DNA of 64,000 bases. Origin: Escallonia rubra (lineage: Eukaryota > Streptophyta > Magnoliopsida > Escalloniales > Escalloniaceae). The stretch's first letter is position 1; every line of letters begins with the position of its first letter. Shown here in pieces: positions 39,201 through 52,200 of the stretch. The stretch is from positions 124,001 through 188,000 of the forward strand of contig JAVXUO010002628.1 in the NCBI GenBank assembly GCA_033065855.1, written 5' to 3'. Made by a program: the position numbers and the translations under genes. The notes below the pieces were generated by a model. That model was given only the letters and a program-made list of their open reading frames with translations, did not search any database and had not been told where the DNA came from.

Positions 39201-42200
39201 CCACATAACATTGCAAGTGACAGAAGTATGCTTGAAAAATGAGAGTATGGAATGAGTACTCGTAACACATAGGTCATAAAGAAACCTAGTGCAGATTTGA
39301 CCATATTCTTACGTTTTAACTTATATAGTTTATAAATTTTATTTGTTCCAAAGGACTGACGAAGCCCTAAGTAGGTATTAGATTTAGTATAAAGTACCTA
39401 AATTGGCAAGAGGCAAGGCTGCAAGTCAAACCGACAACATGTTCAGCTAATTCAGCTTCATCAATGCACTGCCTTGAATGTACACTTGTAAAATGAGTAC
39501 TTAATTTCGACAGCACCTGTAAGAAAGACAAGTTCTAAATGAAGTTCATCCTCAACTAGGAGGAGAAGAATATTCAGACTGATTCGAACTGAAATTAATA
39601 TTCCAACAACCTCCTCAACAGGTGGGCGTCGCCAACCACTATAGCTGCTTGGGTTCTTGTACTGCCCTTGTTCCCTGACAGCCGCCAAGAAAAGGTGTTT
39701 AGACATTGGAGTAATTTAAAGTTCTGTCTGTAGATATATAAAAGAAATGTCCATTGCCCAAAATCAAGCTATGAATACTTGTGATAATCCAAATTCACCC
39801 ATCAAGAGAGAAAAAACCCACAAAAAGACGGGAAATAAACATGTCTTTATCAGGCATCTTAAGAATACCTATAATAAGATAACATTTGAGTAAAACTTTC
39901 AGAAATCATGTGCCTTGGTTGTGCTTTAAATGACTTTAAAGTACTAAAATGTACCGTAAACTGGTCACCTTGTGAAAAGATGAGCATTGAGCACCTAATG
40001 GTTAATCAAGAGGAAGCCCACTTCAAGTTACTTCAACTCTAAGGTCCCACAAAAAGGTGTATTTGTCTTTTGAAGTAAAAATGAAATTACAGTATAAGAG
40101 CCTTACATTCAGCTATTATGATCATAAAGTCCCTACTCTGTCATATTAGCAAACAGGATTCATTCTTCTGCTTATACCCCGTGCAAAAGCATACTAATGA
40201 CTACCATACTTAGATGCAGAGTAGTGGGGCCATAACAGGGGGTGTAAGTCTGGAAGAGTCCAAGGGTAGGAGCGGCTACAGTAAATAAATCATTATTCTG
40301 AGCATATTATGTATCCCATATATTTTACTACATGTTTTTCTTGAGAAAACTGTATCCCTCTCATCCAGTTTTTATTTAATTTGTACGGTTTAACAGAATA
40401 CGTAGTGAACTTCATGGAGAATTATTGGCAGACGCAAAATAGAGGATGAATCATGTGCCCTGTTTGATTTATCTCTCCGCGTGCAATCGGGGCCTTGCAC
40501 GCAAAGGGAGTGTTAGAGCAAGATACACGTGTTGGGCCCAGTCTCTTAACAGCTTAAGCTTTTAAAGCTACTGGTAACTTAATTAGTGGGGGAGGGCAAT
40601 CAAGTAAAGGATGAAAGGAGGAGAGGAAAAAAATGCCACTAACCTTTTATTGATGTACGCCATAAGCCTATTGGTGAGATAGCAAACTGTATGAGATGGG
40701 TAACGGCTTCGAACAAGGGCAACGTGGTCTGTGAGATATTCATTTGAGACAAGGTTGCAGAACTCCTCAGCCTCATAAACAAGTAATACATATGGAATCT
40801 CAACTCCTCTGGAAGAATGCTGCAGCATATTATGGGGTCAATATCCCTAAAAAATTAACTGTTATCATACTGTATATAAACCATCAAACAACATCAGTCC
40901 CACAAGTTAAAGCATACAACACAACCATGATTATTAACTCGGAATGGTATTTAATAGACACAATAATGCATTTCTAACTTGCACACAATTACTTGATGCC
41001 CATAACACATTGAGCTGATTTCCAGAGCTTAAGCCCAAGGCCAAGCCTGAGTAAGGTAAGGTGCACTTGTATTAGAAATTACTATAAACATATACCATTG
41101 AAACAATTCGTAACAGAGGCACAAACTGATAGCCACACAACAAAAAGATTGCACATCGACGAAGAGGCTAACCAAAATCTCGGCATACTTTTCCTTGACT
41201 TTCATATGCGTTTTGATAAAAGAGTGTTGTACAAGATAAAAAAATTTCCAGCAGAAACCAAATTACTTCAGAAAATAAAAATGAAAGAAAAGACTGAAGT
41301 GAGGTTTTAACATAAAACCAAAGATTCCTATTCTCGAACAGACAACTTGACACGCTAGATAATCTCATCTCATATGGTTAAATAGCATAATATTGCATTC
41401 GATATTATCCTTATAGGACACAAGGCATGACAATCAGCAGCAATCTCTCTCTTATCAGAAATCTGACCAGTGCAAGAACAACAGAAGTAGATAACTCAGA
41501 TTACAACCTACATTACCTGGACTCGGTAAAAATTTCCGGGTCGAATATGTGCATCTAAATTTTCAAGACCGAAAACAAAGCAGCACGGAAATTATTGGTT
41601 TTCTTTTGTTCCTGAGGAAATTAGTGTTTTCTGTAGCCCAAGTTTAAAGCATTGCTGAACAAAAGAAACATATAAAAGATATTTCTTTGTAGAACATCCG
41701 ATGAGAAGTGTTGACCATAAATCCCATACCATGGTCAGCAGTCAGCACACAAAAGATGAAACCCAGGTCTCTGCATGGCCTCTCGCAGAGACAATTTTAG
41801 TTTATTTGTTTCTTTTATGTTTGAATAAGCTCAAAATTTTACTTTATAAACACATAAGGAATACCTAGAAAAGATAGCAATTAGAAGAGATAAGCTTTTT
41901 CTAACTAGTAAGTACTATGACCATTTAAAAGGGGGCGAAAATCATTTCTGGAACAAACAAGCACAGCCATTAGTCATAATAGGAAGAAAAAAAAACCTCT
42001 TACATCAACCTTAAAGCTTAGAGAAGAATATCATATCATAATTTGCAGTACCGATAATTTACGTGCTGTAATACTTTAATTGGCAACAGCACAGCAGGAT
42101 AAAACAATTTAACTTGCTCCACTCCATGAAAATTAGGTGCATTGATGCACGTGTGTGTGCATGGGTTCCGCCGGGCGGGGCAGATATGTATTGGGGATTG

Positions 42201-45200
42201 AACTTCAAGCATTAATTACCTGTGAAATTTGTTCCGGTATATCCATAGTCCATACAATAGATCTTTCAATTGCATTGGAGGTGATATGGTATGTAAGACC
42301 TTTTTCTGCTAACCTTGTAAGCAGACATCCTAAACTAAGAAAGCAAATCACATGCTCAGTACTTAACAGATGATGAGCAAAGTGAACAGAAATTGTATGA
42401 GCAGTTATGGAAGAACCAATGAATACCAAGATATATCTTACCTCCAACAGATCCAAGTTCAATTACTTTAGTATCGATTTCCACCACAATGGATTTTAAA
42501 GCACACTTCCCTGTTTCCCATCTCTTCTTTTCTTTCTGCATTTTTTTCATCTCTACAGCTTCAGCCTTCAAAGCAGCTTTATGCAACTTATCTTGCTGTA
42601 TATAAATATCAATCAGTTAATAGATCTAAAGAACATTCTGCATATTTGTTACTACAAGACAAAAAGACGCACTTCCTTCTGTTGTTTCTTTTCTTTCATC
42701 GACTGAATTCGTTCTTCCTTTGTTATCCTCTTTTTCCGTAAGATGTCATCCATGTTACCTTTCCTACTTGCTTCATTTTTCCTTTTACCTTTAGGTCTCG
42801 GGCCATTCCCCGTCAGTGTCTTTTCGTCAATCTCTTCATCAGTATTATCATGCACCTGCGCAGAACTTCATCAAGCTAATGCAGAAGAGCTAAATGAAAA
42901 AGAGGAACACAACAACTAGCAGCGCCTTCTGGGATACAGAGCCCTGAGACCAATTTTCCAAAAGGAAGTCACCATTTGGAGGCCTCACATACCAGAGATA
43001 CAGCAAGGATTGGTAAAAAAAAAAAACGAGAAGAAACTGAATTTTATGTATGCAAGCAACTGATGACAAGAGAAATTTTACATCAAACAATGAAAACCTC
43101 GTAGAGTGAAGCTAAAACTGCACATTTAAGCTATGTTACATGGACTCGGTATGAGTGTCCGAGTCGGACACGTGTCCAAGTGTCGGGTTCGTCTAATTTT
43201 CAAAACCCAAGACACGGGGACACCGCACAATAGTTCTATCTATATCTATTTTTTAGTTACTCCTCAGGTAAAATGGTGTTTTCCGCGAAGGCACTCTCAT
43301 CTCAAAGCAATAGCGAATTAAAAGAAACAATTTAAGATAATCTTCTTGGTGGTAAATCCTATGAGATGTGTCGGACACATATCCCATACCCATGTCCAAG
43401 TGTCGAGTGTCCGACACGGGTACTTCACGCATTTTGAAGAGGCCATGTAACATAGCATTTAAGTTCCCTACAAATCATGCAGCATCTATTAGTATTGGCT
43501 ATTCACTTTCAGTAAGCCCACCCCAAGGTCTTATGGGTAAACTAGAGCTAAAACAAATCCTGTAGTTAGGAACATAGCACATCAATCCTCAGTGCCGATG
43601 GGACAAAGAAAGATTTACTATCATGGATTCAGCATGCATCAAGAAAAGTACCTGAGGGATCTCTGACATTTTTGGATGCAAGGCACTCTCCCCGCCAACT
43701 TGTACTTTACTAGCATTTCCTGATTAGAAATTAAAAATCTTGTAACTTCGCGGATCTCTCTTTGATGCATTTCCAGAATTCAATGGTAAATCAAATGTCA
43801 TCACCACAATGTCGTACCGATATATAGCAATAGCATACCTTCTGAAAATGTAGATTCAATAAATCCACAGCTTAAATCTGAATCCTTTCCGACTTCAAAA
43901 GGAACAGAAATTGTTCTATTCTGCTTCCAGGTTTCGGTCCCAGAACTATTTTCAGATTCACTATCAGACTCCAAGCATATTAGTTCACTAATTCCTGGAG
44001 AAAGAGATATAATGAAAGGGAGTACATGAAACAGTCCAGTACAACATTGACATAAAACAAATGCCAAGCAGTGACCCAGTGCAACTCGAGTTCAATGGTA
44101 ATACACGAATTGCATAAGACAATCTCTTTCAAGTAGTCGTAAACACGTGATAATACAGCCATGGGAATTAACGTTAACCACCTTAAACACAATGATAAAC
44201 ATACAAGGATACAGCAAAGAAATATGGCAGTACTAGTTCAACGACTCACTTCCAACAAGAGAGAGGTGGAAACAATACAAGAGAAAAAAACCCACAAGCT
44301 TCTTGACTAACTATGAATGCGAAGAACTTTAAAGATCACCACATTTGCAGTGATTTAAAAGCCAGTAGCATAAAAACGAGATATTCCACAAGGCAAAGCA
44401 TAAGCATTAGTCAGAAGACATGCATGATAAGAGTTTATGGCAGTTTTACCGTCAAAATTACTCTGTTCTTGCATATTACTCCCACCGGCTCATTATGAGT
44501 GTCTTGTTTGACAAAACACAAAACTTAAGGAACCATATAAAATAAAGAGCCAACTCATAGCATTTTAAAATTTGTTCCAAAACTGCCCACAGAAACAAAA
44601 GTTTTAAATAAGCACATTAAATATATCGTTTTCCTATTTAAGGTTAAAATCGGAAAGCTTCATACTTTTGGACATTGACTTGCATGCATTTGGTACAGAC
44701 CTAAACAGAAAGCAAGACATTCAAAATGGTATGAAGGGAGTATTTGTAAGAGCGACATGACCCATTACTTGTATATCCACAGTAGCATGTGAAAATTCAA
44801 TCAGATAATAGACTCAACTCGTTGAGGTACGAAGATTCGAGGATTATTAGTCAGCTATAATGTTAACAAAAGTCAATGCCTAGATCTTCTCGTAATTTCT
44901 GCGTCTTTCTACTCGGGTGTAGCCAGGTCCTGCTCTCCCATATGTAGGCTGTCTCTCTAAAGGATTTTGGTCAGTCGGATACCCTCTTCCATGCATGGCC
45001 CTTCACTAGTTTCATATAAATAACAAAATCCCTTTGTGTTCCAATGAGTTATTGTGTTTTACTGCCTCGAAACAAACCATTATTTTTATAATCCGCAAAC
45101 TTGCATATTTCGTTGGTGGGGCTGGGGCCTCAATATATAGTCTCGACTGCCAACTTTTACCTTCTATATCTGATTATAAACAATGATTACGTGGTGGACA

Positions 45201-48200
45201 GACGTTGGTTGTGCTTCAATCAACCGTAATTAATAGATCATCTGTGTGTTGTTGACTTCCAAATCTATTAATTGAGCAGCTGGAGATTAAAAGATCTTAG
45301 CCTTTAGTTTGTGGTTTAAAGTAGTGCCACTTGGCACCGAACAAAAAAAAAACTTGAAAGTCAGATATCTTTACGCTTATGGGCATATTATATTCTCGAC
45401 TCAACACAGCATTTGTCTTAAACTAGTTCAGGTCTGGATACATGCATATTTTACTTCAACACTCTAGGGCCTGTTTGATACTGTGAAAATATAAAGAGCC
45501 TGTAACAAGATTCACACAACAAAGACACATAAACTAGCATGCTGTCTGTTATACTTTAAACATAGATAAGAGGCACACTATAGTGAGATGAACATAGATG
45601 GCAACTTCATTTGCACGTCATGGAAACAGAAAGTGACCTCCTTTATGTGCACAGCAGTCATGTGCTGTTCTTAATTGAGCGGAATGAATCATTTTCACAC
45701 AAGTCACTGTTTGATCTTTAAAAGAGAATATCTGGTATGCCGTACATTCCAGTCATAGATGGTGTAGGTGCATAGATCACCAACAGGTAGTATCGTCATT
45801 AGACTCATAAAGATCAATCATGTGAGAAATCAAGGAGGTGAGTTTGGGGGAGGAGAGAGAAAAACTATAGCCCCAAATACTTTGTACCCTGCATTAGAAA
45901 AAATCTGAAAAATGAAACGTATAATAGGCCTAGCACCATGTGAAGCCTAGTAACATTGCAAACAAGCTATAAAGAAAGACACGTCTACTGCTCTCTATCA
46001 AACAAGCTCTGCTTTGGGATGGGAATGTGCGCAATACCGAGGACTTGCTTCAAGATGCAGCATCCATGATCCAAGATCCCCTTCACAAAAATATAGTTAA
46101 CAAACTCTCTTGGCCCGTCAGATCACAACCTCCTTGAAAACCCATGGGTGATGTGTAAACAAAGACATGGCAGCCTTTTACACTTCGTCTGCCTAATAGC
46201 AACTGTAGACACCCCGTTATTTTAGGCTTTATTTTATTATTTAATTTTTGTAGGCTTTATTTATTTCCAGTCCAGCCCAGTTAGACCAGTCCGGTTAGTC
46301 AATCCAATCAGTTTGTGCTTAACCCAGGTCAAAAATAGATACTTTAGAGAGTATGGTAGTTGAATTTACTTCATTTGCATTGAATTAAAAGGTGCTCTTG
46401 TCCTTCAAGAAACGAGCTTAATAGTATATTAAGATGGATAAGTGTTGTAACACCCCAACCTTTATATTACCTAGCCGCTTAATTTATTTTAAAGCGTGAC
46501 TTTCCTACGCAAGATTTAGCGTAGATTTCCATGAGCGAAGTTTTATCGGCAACCTTTAGCGACAAAATTTTGAAAACCATAAGTTATAAATTAAAGATGG
46601 CAAATATAAGTGATATGGATTGTGGTGCTTAGTGACAATTAGCGTAAACGGTTTTTTTTTTTTTTTTTAATTTTTAGCGACAATGTATTTTTAGCATCGG
46701 TGTATTTATTACCAACTTTTAGAGACAATTAGTGAAGCGGGGTAGCGTAACAAACCCGTTAAAATTTCCTAGCACATAAATTATAGTAAATAATTATTTT
46801 GGACCTGTTTGTAATGATAGAAAGTTGCGGGCAAAAAAGTTTGAATAACTAACAAAAGTTAAAGGGGTTTTTTGTTAATGTGCAATCTAAGGTTTACACA
46901 TATAAAAACCCTTATACCGTGAGCAGCCGTTCCCCCACATTATCTCCTTCTCATTGTGAATTATAGGTAGAGAGAGAGAGGAAGAGAGAACGTGAAGAAG
47001 AAATCTCCGGCGATCGAATCAATTTTTCCGGTAAGTTCTTTTTTAGCCTTTCTCTCTATTTATTTATGGGTTACGGCTGTGAAGGGGATAAGGGGAAGCT
47101 GCCGTGGGGTTGGATCTATGTGACATTGTGTGAGCCTGTGTCTTAAGTGTAAGATCAGTGAGAAGCTGTGAAGGGGGGAACACCTGCCGAGTGTGTAGTA
47201 TGTATTTTTAATGCCGATAGTAATAGGTGGTTTAAGCAGGTCACATCCATGGTGGCTGTGACTTTTTACCTGTGTGGATGTGTGCGTATATGGGTGTGTT
47301 TGCATGAATGTGTGTATGTGAGAGGAGAGGTGAGGCTGCCAAGATGACAGTGTGAGTCTATGACTGCTGGGTGTGTGTGTGTGTGTTTGTGTGGAGTGTG
47401 TGTGAGTATCGGGAAAAAAAAAGACAAGAGACCCACTGCCATGAGGCAGTGGGTGTGATAATGTTTGTATGTGTGAGTGTATGGGTGTTTTGTGTGTATA
47501 TATGACTGTGTGTACGTGCTTTGTGTGAGATGTATGGGCATGTGGGGAGAAGGGTATTTGAGAAGTGTGAACTTGTGAGGGGTGTGAAAGGTTGCAACCC
47601 TGAAATGTGGCTGTGTGTATTGTGGGAAAGAAAGTGAAGTGAGTATTGTGGGAGTTGTGTGTGTTCATGTGAGAAGTGGGCTTGGGAGAGGTGAAATGGG
47701 TTGTTTATTATGTGCTTAACAGTGTGCTTTATGTGTGTGTGGTGTGGCTTATTGTGTGCAAGGGTGACTGAGTGTGGGGAAAGAAAAAAAAAGGGAGAAG
47801 GGAAGACCCACCGCCGTGAGGCAGCGGGTGTGGAGAGAATTATGTGCTTGTGTGTATGTGTGATATAAGTGGGTTCATGGAGAAAAGGGTATGCATATGT
47901 GTAGTGTGTGCTTGCACAGGTGAGTGTGTGAGTTCATGTGTTCTGGGAAGAAGGCTGTGGGCAGAGGATGTAAGAAGAAGAAGCTGCACAGCAGCTATGA
48001 TTGGTGCAGTATAGGTGTGTGAGTAATGTGTAAATAAGGGGGAAAACAAAAAGGAAAGGAGGGGCTGCCATGAGTGGACCTGTGTGTGTGAGAATGAGTT
48101 TCTGGTCAGTGGGCAGAGGATAAAAAGGAAGAAGATGAAGTGGGTATTGAGTCACAGCAGTGGGTAGTACCCTGTGCAAGCACAGGTGTACCACGGGTTA

Positions 48201-49166
48201 ACGTTAGGTACGTCGTGCGCATTGGATAGTGTACAGTGATCATTAACACGTGAAATTTTAAAGTATAATACCTTAGGCTATATTAGAATTTCTAGCAAAA
48301 TTTTATAATTTTCTGAGATCATTTGTTTTTTTAATATTTTCTGTAAGCTCAGATTTGTAAAATCTTTTGGAGTCTTAAAAAACTCATGAAAAAGTTCTGA
48401 AAAAATTAGAGTAATGTTTTTATAGTATAAATAAGCCTCAGTTTAAGTTTGGTGATTTTTAGAGTTGATTTGTTATCATTTCTGTATCACATTGATTTTA
48501 CCAAAACGAAAAATTTTAAAATAGTTTTGATGTCCTAGGAAGCACCGACACCTCTTATAGGACGAGGTATGGTGTCCGACACTTACCGACACCTCACCGA
48601 CACCTCCGGACACGTGTCCGACACCTCTCAGCGGTGTCCGAATTTATTTATTTATTTTTTAATTACCGGACACCATGTCGGACACCTCTTGAAGAAGTGT
48701 CGGACACCTTGTGAAGAAGTGTCCACTCGTATGGGGCCAAAATACAATATTTCAAATTTATTTGAGGGATAAATTTGGGATTTTTTAGAAATGAACTTTT
48801 AGGCCAAACCTTAATTAGATCGACCCAACAAAATGTACCTTCTTCTTTCTCTCATCCCTTTGTCTTTTCCATGCTTTTGTTGCCTAAAGTATCCAAGTTT
48901 GCCGGTCTAGAAGATAGGTCAACATCTCCGACCTCATGTACGGACCATGTGACTATATAAAACCTCTCCTTCATGCCTTTGGATTCATGTTTTTTTTCCT
49001 TATCTTGTTATTGTTGAGACTCTAATCTTGGTACTGTTGAGACATTCAACTGTTTTCTTGTTGCCGACCTTTTTTCTTGTTACCGTTGAGACTATTTCAT
49101 GTTACTTGCTTTCTTTCTCATCTATTTTGAACGAAATTTAGTTGCTCCAATTGAGATGTGTGTGTG

Positions 49167-49231
<65 letters not shown>

Positions 49232-52200
49232 AGCGGTGTCCTGCGGTGTCCAAAATCTGGTTTTTTGAAAATTGCGGTGTCCGGTGTCTCGGTCAGTGTC
49301 CGTGTCCGTGTCCGTGCTACCTAGTTGATGTCTTTTAAATTTTGATTTCAATTTCTAGAATTTTCATAAGTATTCTAAAGCTGTTATAAAAATTATGGGA
49401 CTTTATTTTCAGCTAAAAGCAATTATGGCTATTAATGGATTTTTATAGCATTTAAAGAAATTATTTTTTAATTAAAAATTTTAGAAAATTCATATTTTGA
49501 CTTTATATAATGTTTTAAGCTATAAAATTGTTTTATTGTAATTTATAATAAATTTGGGGTAATGTTAATCATTAAAAAGTGTGCGAGATTTTCGATTAGG
49601 TTGGCCGTGTGAGGGGCCCGCTTTGGGTTGCGTCGTTCCGGATTAGGAGTGAGTACTTTTTGGGTAGTTGATATTAGGGTTATAGTGTAACAGTGTAGAT
49701 TGTTTTTTAATAAATGAATTGCCAATTTTGGTTAATTCAAGGATTTTGGATCGAGGTTGATTAGCTTCGCGTAGCTTGGATCGATGGAAGGAATTCCATC
49801 CGAACCCTACTTCATCATTTTGATTTAAAAAGTCTTTACGAATTCTATTGAACTCTGATTTTATAATTTTCATTAAAGTGTAAGGAATTTTATCCGAACC
49901 CTAGTTCATTACTCCGATTTCAAATGCTTATAATAACAGTTTTTACAAACTACATTGAATTTTTATTTTTATGATTGATATAAAAATGTTTTCAAATTTG
50001 CCCATGAAACCCTAATTTGAGCCTTGTAGCAATTGTTTGGAATTCTTGTCCATTCTCATCTGTTTATTGATTCAATCATCGTAAATCATTTTCCATTGTA
50101 TTAATTTCTAAATGTTGATATGAGTTAGTAATTCTGGGAGTTATAAGGATGGTGCATATGGTTGGAGTTATAAGGATGGTCTGTTTAGGGGCGGAACCAG
50201 AAAAAATTTTCAGGGGGTGCAAAAATTCTATCGAATGCACCCACAAAAAAAATTATAGTAAAATAATATTATATAGAGATTTTTTTAAATCTCTATATAA
50301 TCACTGAAATTAAACTATACTAATGTTTCGATACTCAAAATTTTAGAATTAAACTCTAGGTTTATGATACTTTTAATGTACAAATATATTTGTATTGACA
50401 TCTATATACATGCAAAATAATCCAAGTCTGTAGCATAAGTATCGACATACAAATATAAAATAAATAATAACAATAAATTAACGATAATTTACCAAAACAG
50501 TGGGCCACTCCGTCAAGCACTCAAGTCTCAAGTAGACAACACTCAACAGACAAATTCACCACGAATTGGGATGAAGCAACATACAACAGACAAATTCCCA
50601 GCAGCAAATCCCAGCAATCGTCCGTGCAGCAGCTCGCGGTCGCCGACAGCCGACAGGCTGATTGGGTGAGGCACTCCGTCAAGCAGATCTGGTGACTGGT
50701 CGCGTGGTCGGACGCCGAACAAAGACTCGGAGATTTGGTCACCGGCGGAGTGCCGTTTCTTCAAGATCTGGTCGCCGGTCGGAGATCTACAAGGTAGGTT
50801 CAAACCGTTCAGTTGCGTGGCGTCACCGGCAATATGCCAGATCTAGTCGCCGGTCGTTACGTCCACTGTCCACCGGTGAGAGAGAGAGAGAGAGAGCGCC
50901 GAGTTGTGGTCTCGGGGAACGGGGTATCGGGGATGGGGGAACAGCGTCTCGGGAACGGGGTGGTGCGATTCCCAAAAACCAAAAAATATATATATATTCA
51001 GAAGTGAGGGGTGCTTTAGCCCCCCTTGCCACAACATAGGTCCGCCCCTAGGTCTGTTGGTTGGGTTAAACTATAGTCAGTGTACGTATGCATATGTAAA
51101 GTGTATCAAGCATTACCGGGGTGGCTATACTATAGTGTACTGCTCATGTTCAATGTTACGTCTAATTGTTTTATTAGACTTGAAATGCTTTGAAATGACA
51201 ATTGATTGAGGGATTGAGTTGTCCTCGTCCCTATGTCTATAATGAAATGCTATGGTTTTATTGAAGATCCTTTTAAAAGTTTTCATTTGACTTTATATAA
51301 AAAACCGTTTGAATCGTTATATTTTGTTATCATTGATCGACCTTACTGGGCTCGACTTTATATGAAAAATCGTTCGAATCGTTATATTTTGTTATCATTG
51401 ATCGACCTTACTGGGCTCTCAAAAGCTCACTTTCATTTGACTTCCTTTCCGCAGGTGATAACCAGCATTAGGTTGCCTGAGTAAGGAATAGAACCGAGTG
51501 AAAGAGAAAGGGATTTAATTTTGGTATTGATCGTTGGAACCCCTGCGTGGGTAAACTTCTCTAGCTTGTTGATTCGATTTATATTGATTTGATGAATTGT
51601 AATGATTAGAAGCTCTGATCTAAGTGTTAAGTTGGTTATTTGAATCGAGGTTTGTATGTCTTTAAGTAGTGATTGTTCTAACGCTCCGGGAATTTTCGGG
51701 TTGTTAAAGCTCCGGATTTCCGGGGTGTTACAAGTGTACCAGCCAGTTCTCCTTTAAACCTAATAGTTTTCCTTACTGCCTTAAATGTACCGGCCGGTAA
51801 GGGTATTTTGGTCTTGTTGGGTCTTTTTCATCTTATCTCTTTGTGGCGATAGTTAGTCTCCTTGTGTGACTCTTTTGCTCCCAGACCTCTATATCAACAG
51901 CCCTAGTCAGCCCCAAAAGTGAAAGAAAGTTAGAAAGAGTTCAGTTCGGGCTGGACTATCTAGTCAAGTTACCAAAGTTTTGGACACGAAGGCATACTCA
52001 AATCGGCCAATCCGATTTGGGTTGCCAGTAATATCAAACAATAGCTAAAGATGAAAATTATGAGCTATGTGTAACTAAGGTTGACACTAAGCCTTAGCGA
52101 GGACGCTAAGGAATAAGAAGGGGAGGTTGTGATATCCCACATTAGATTTGGGATCGAGATCTGCCAAATAACACCCTAACCATGAACTCATAAGCACCTG

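Larger units (their letters stand above)
46446..51732 (+). mobile_element. Fossil 5.3-kb LTR-like unit (solo LTR or LARD)
   Basis: It opens TGTAACACCCC and closes GGGGTGTTACA, and a 5-bp target duplication AGTGT flanks it (46441-46445 and 51733-51737). These ends are typical of plant Ty3/gypsy chromovirus (Tekay/Del-like) LTRs. A TATA box (TATAAAAA near 46902) precedes a transcribed-looking GA-rich leader. No gag or pol is recognisable. Two hAT elements are nested inside; without them the unit is about 3.6 kb. It is most simply a solo LTR. The age is unknown, but it is old enough to hold two later insertions. Confidence 0.7.

Noticed and set aside
47060-47668. Open frame of 202 codons on the - strand rich in His and Thr
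   Set aside because: It is the reverse of a TGTG-rich low-complexity LTR zone; composition alone keeps the frame open.
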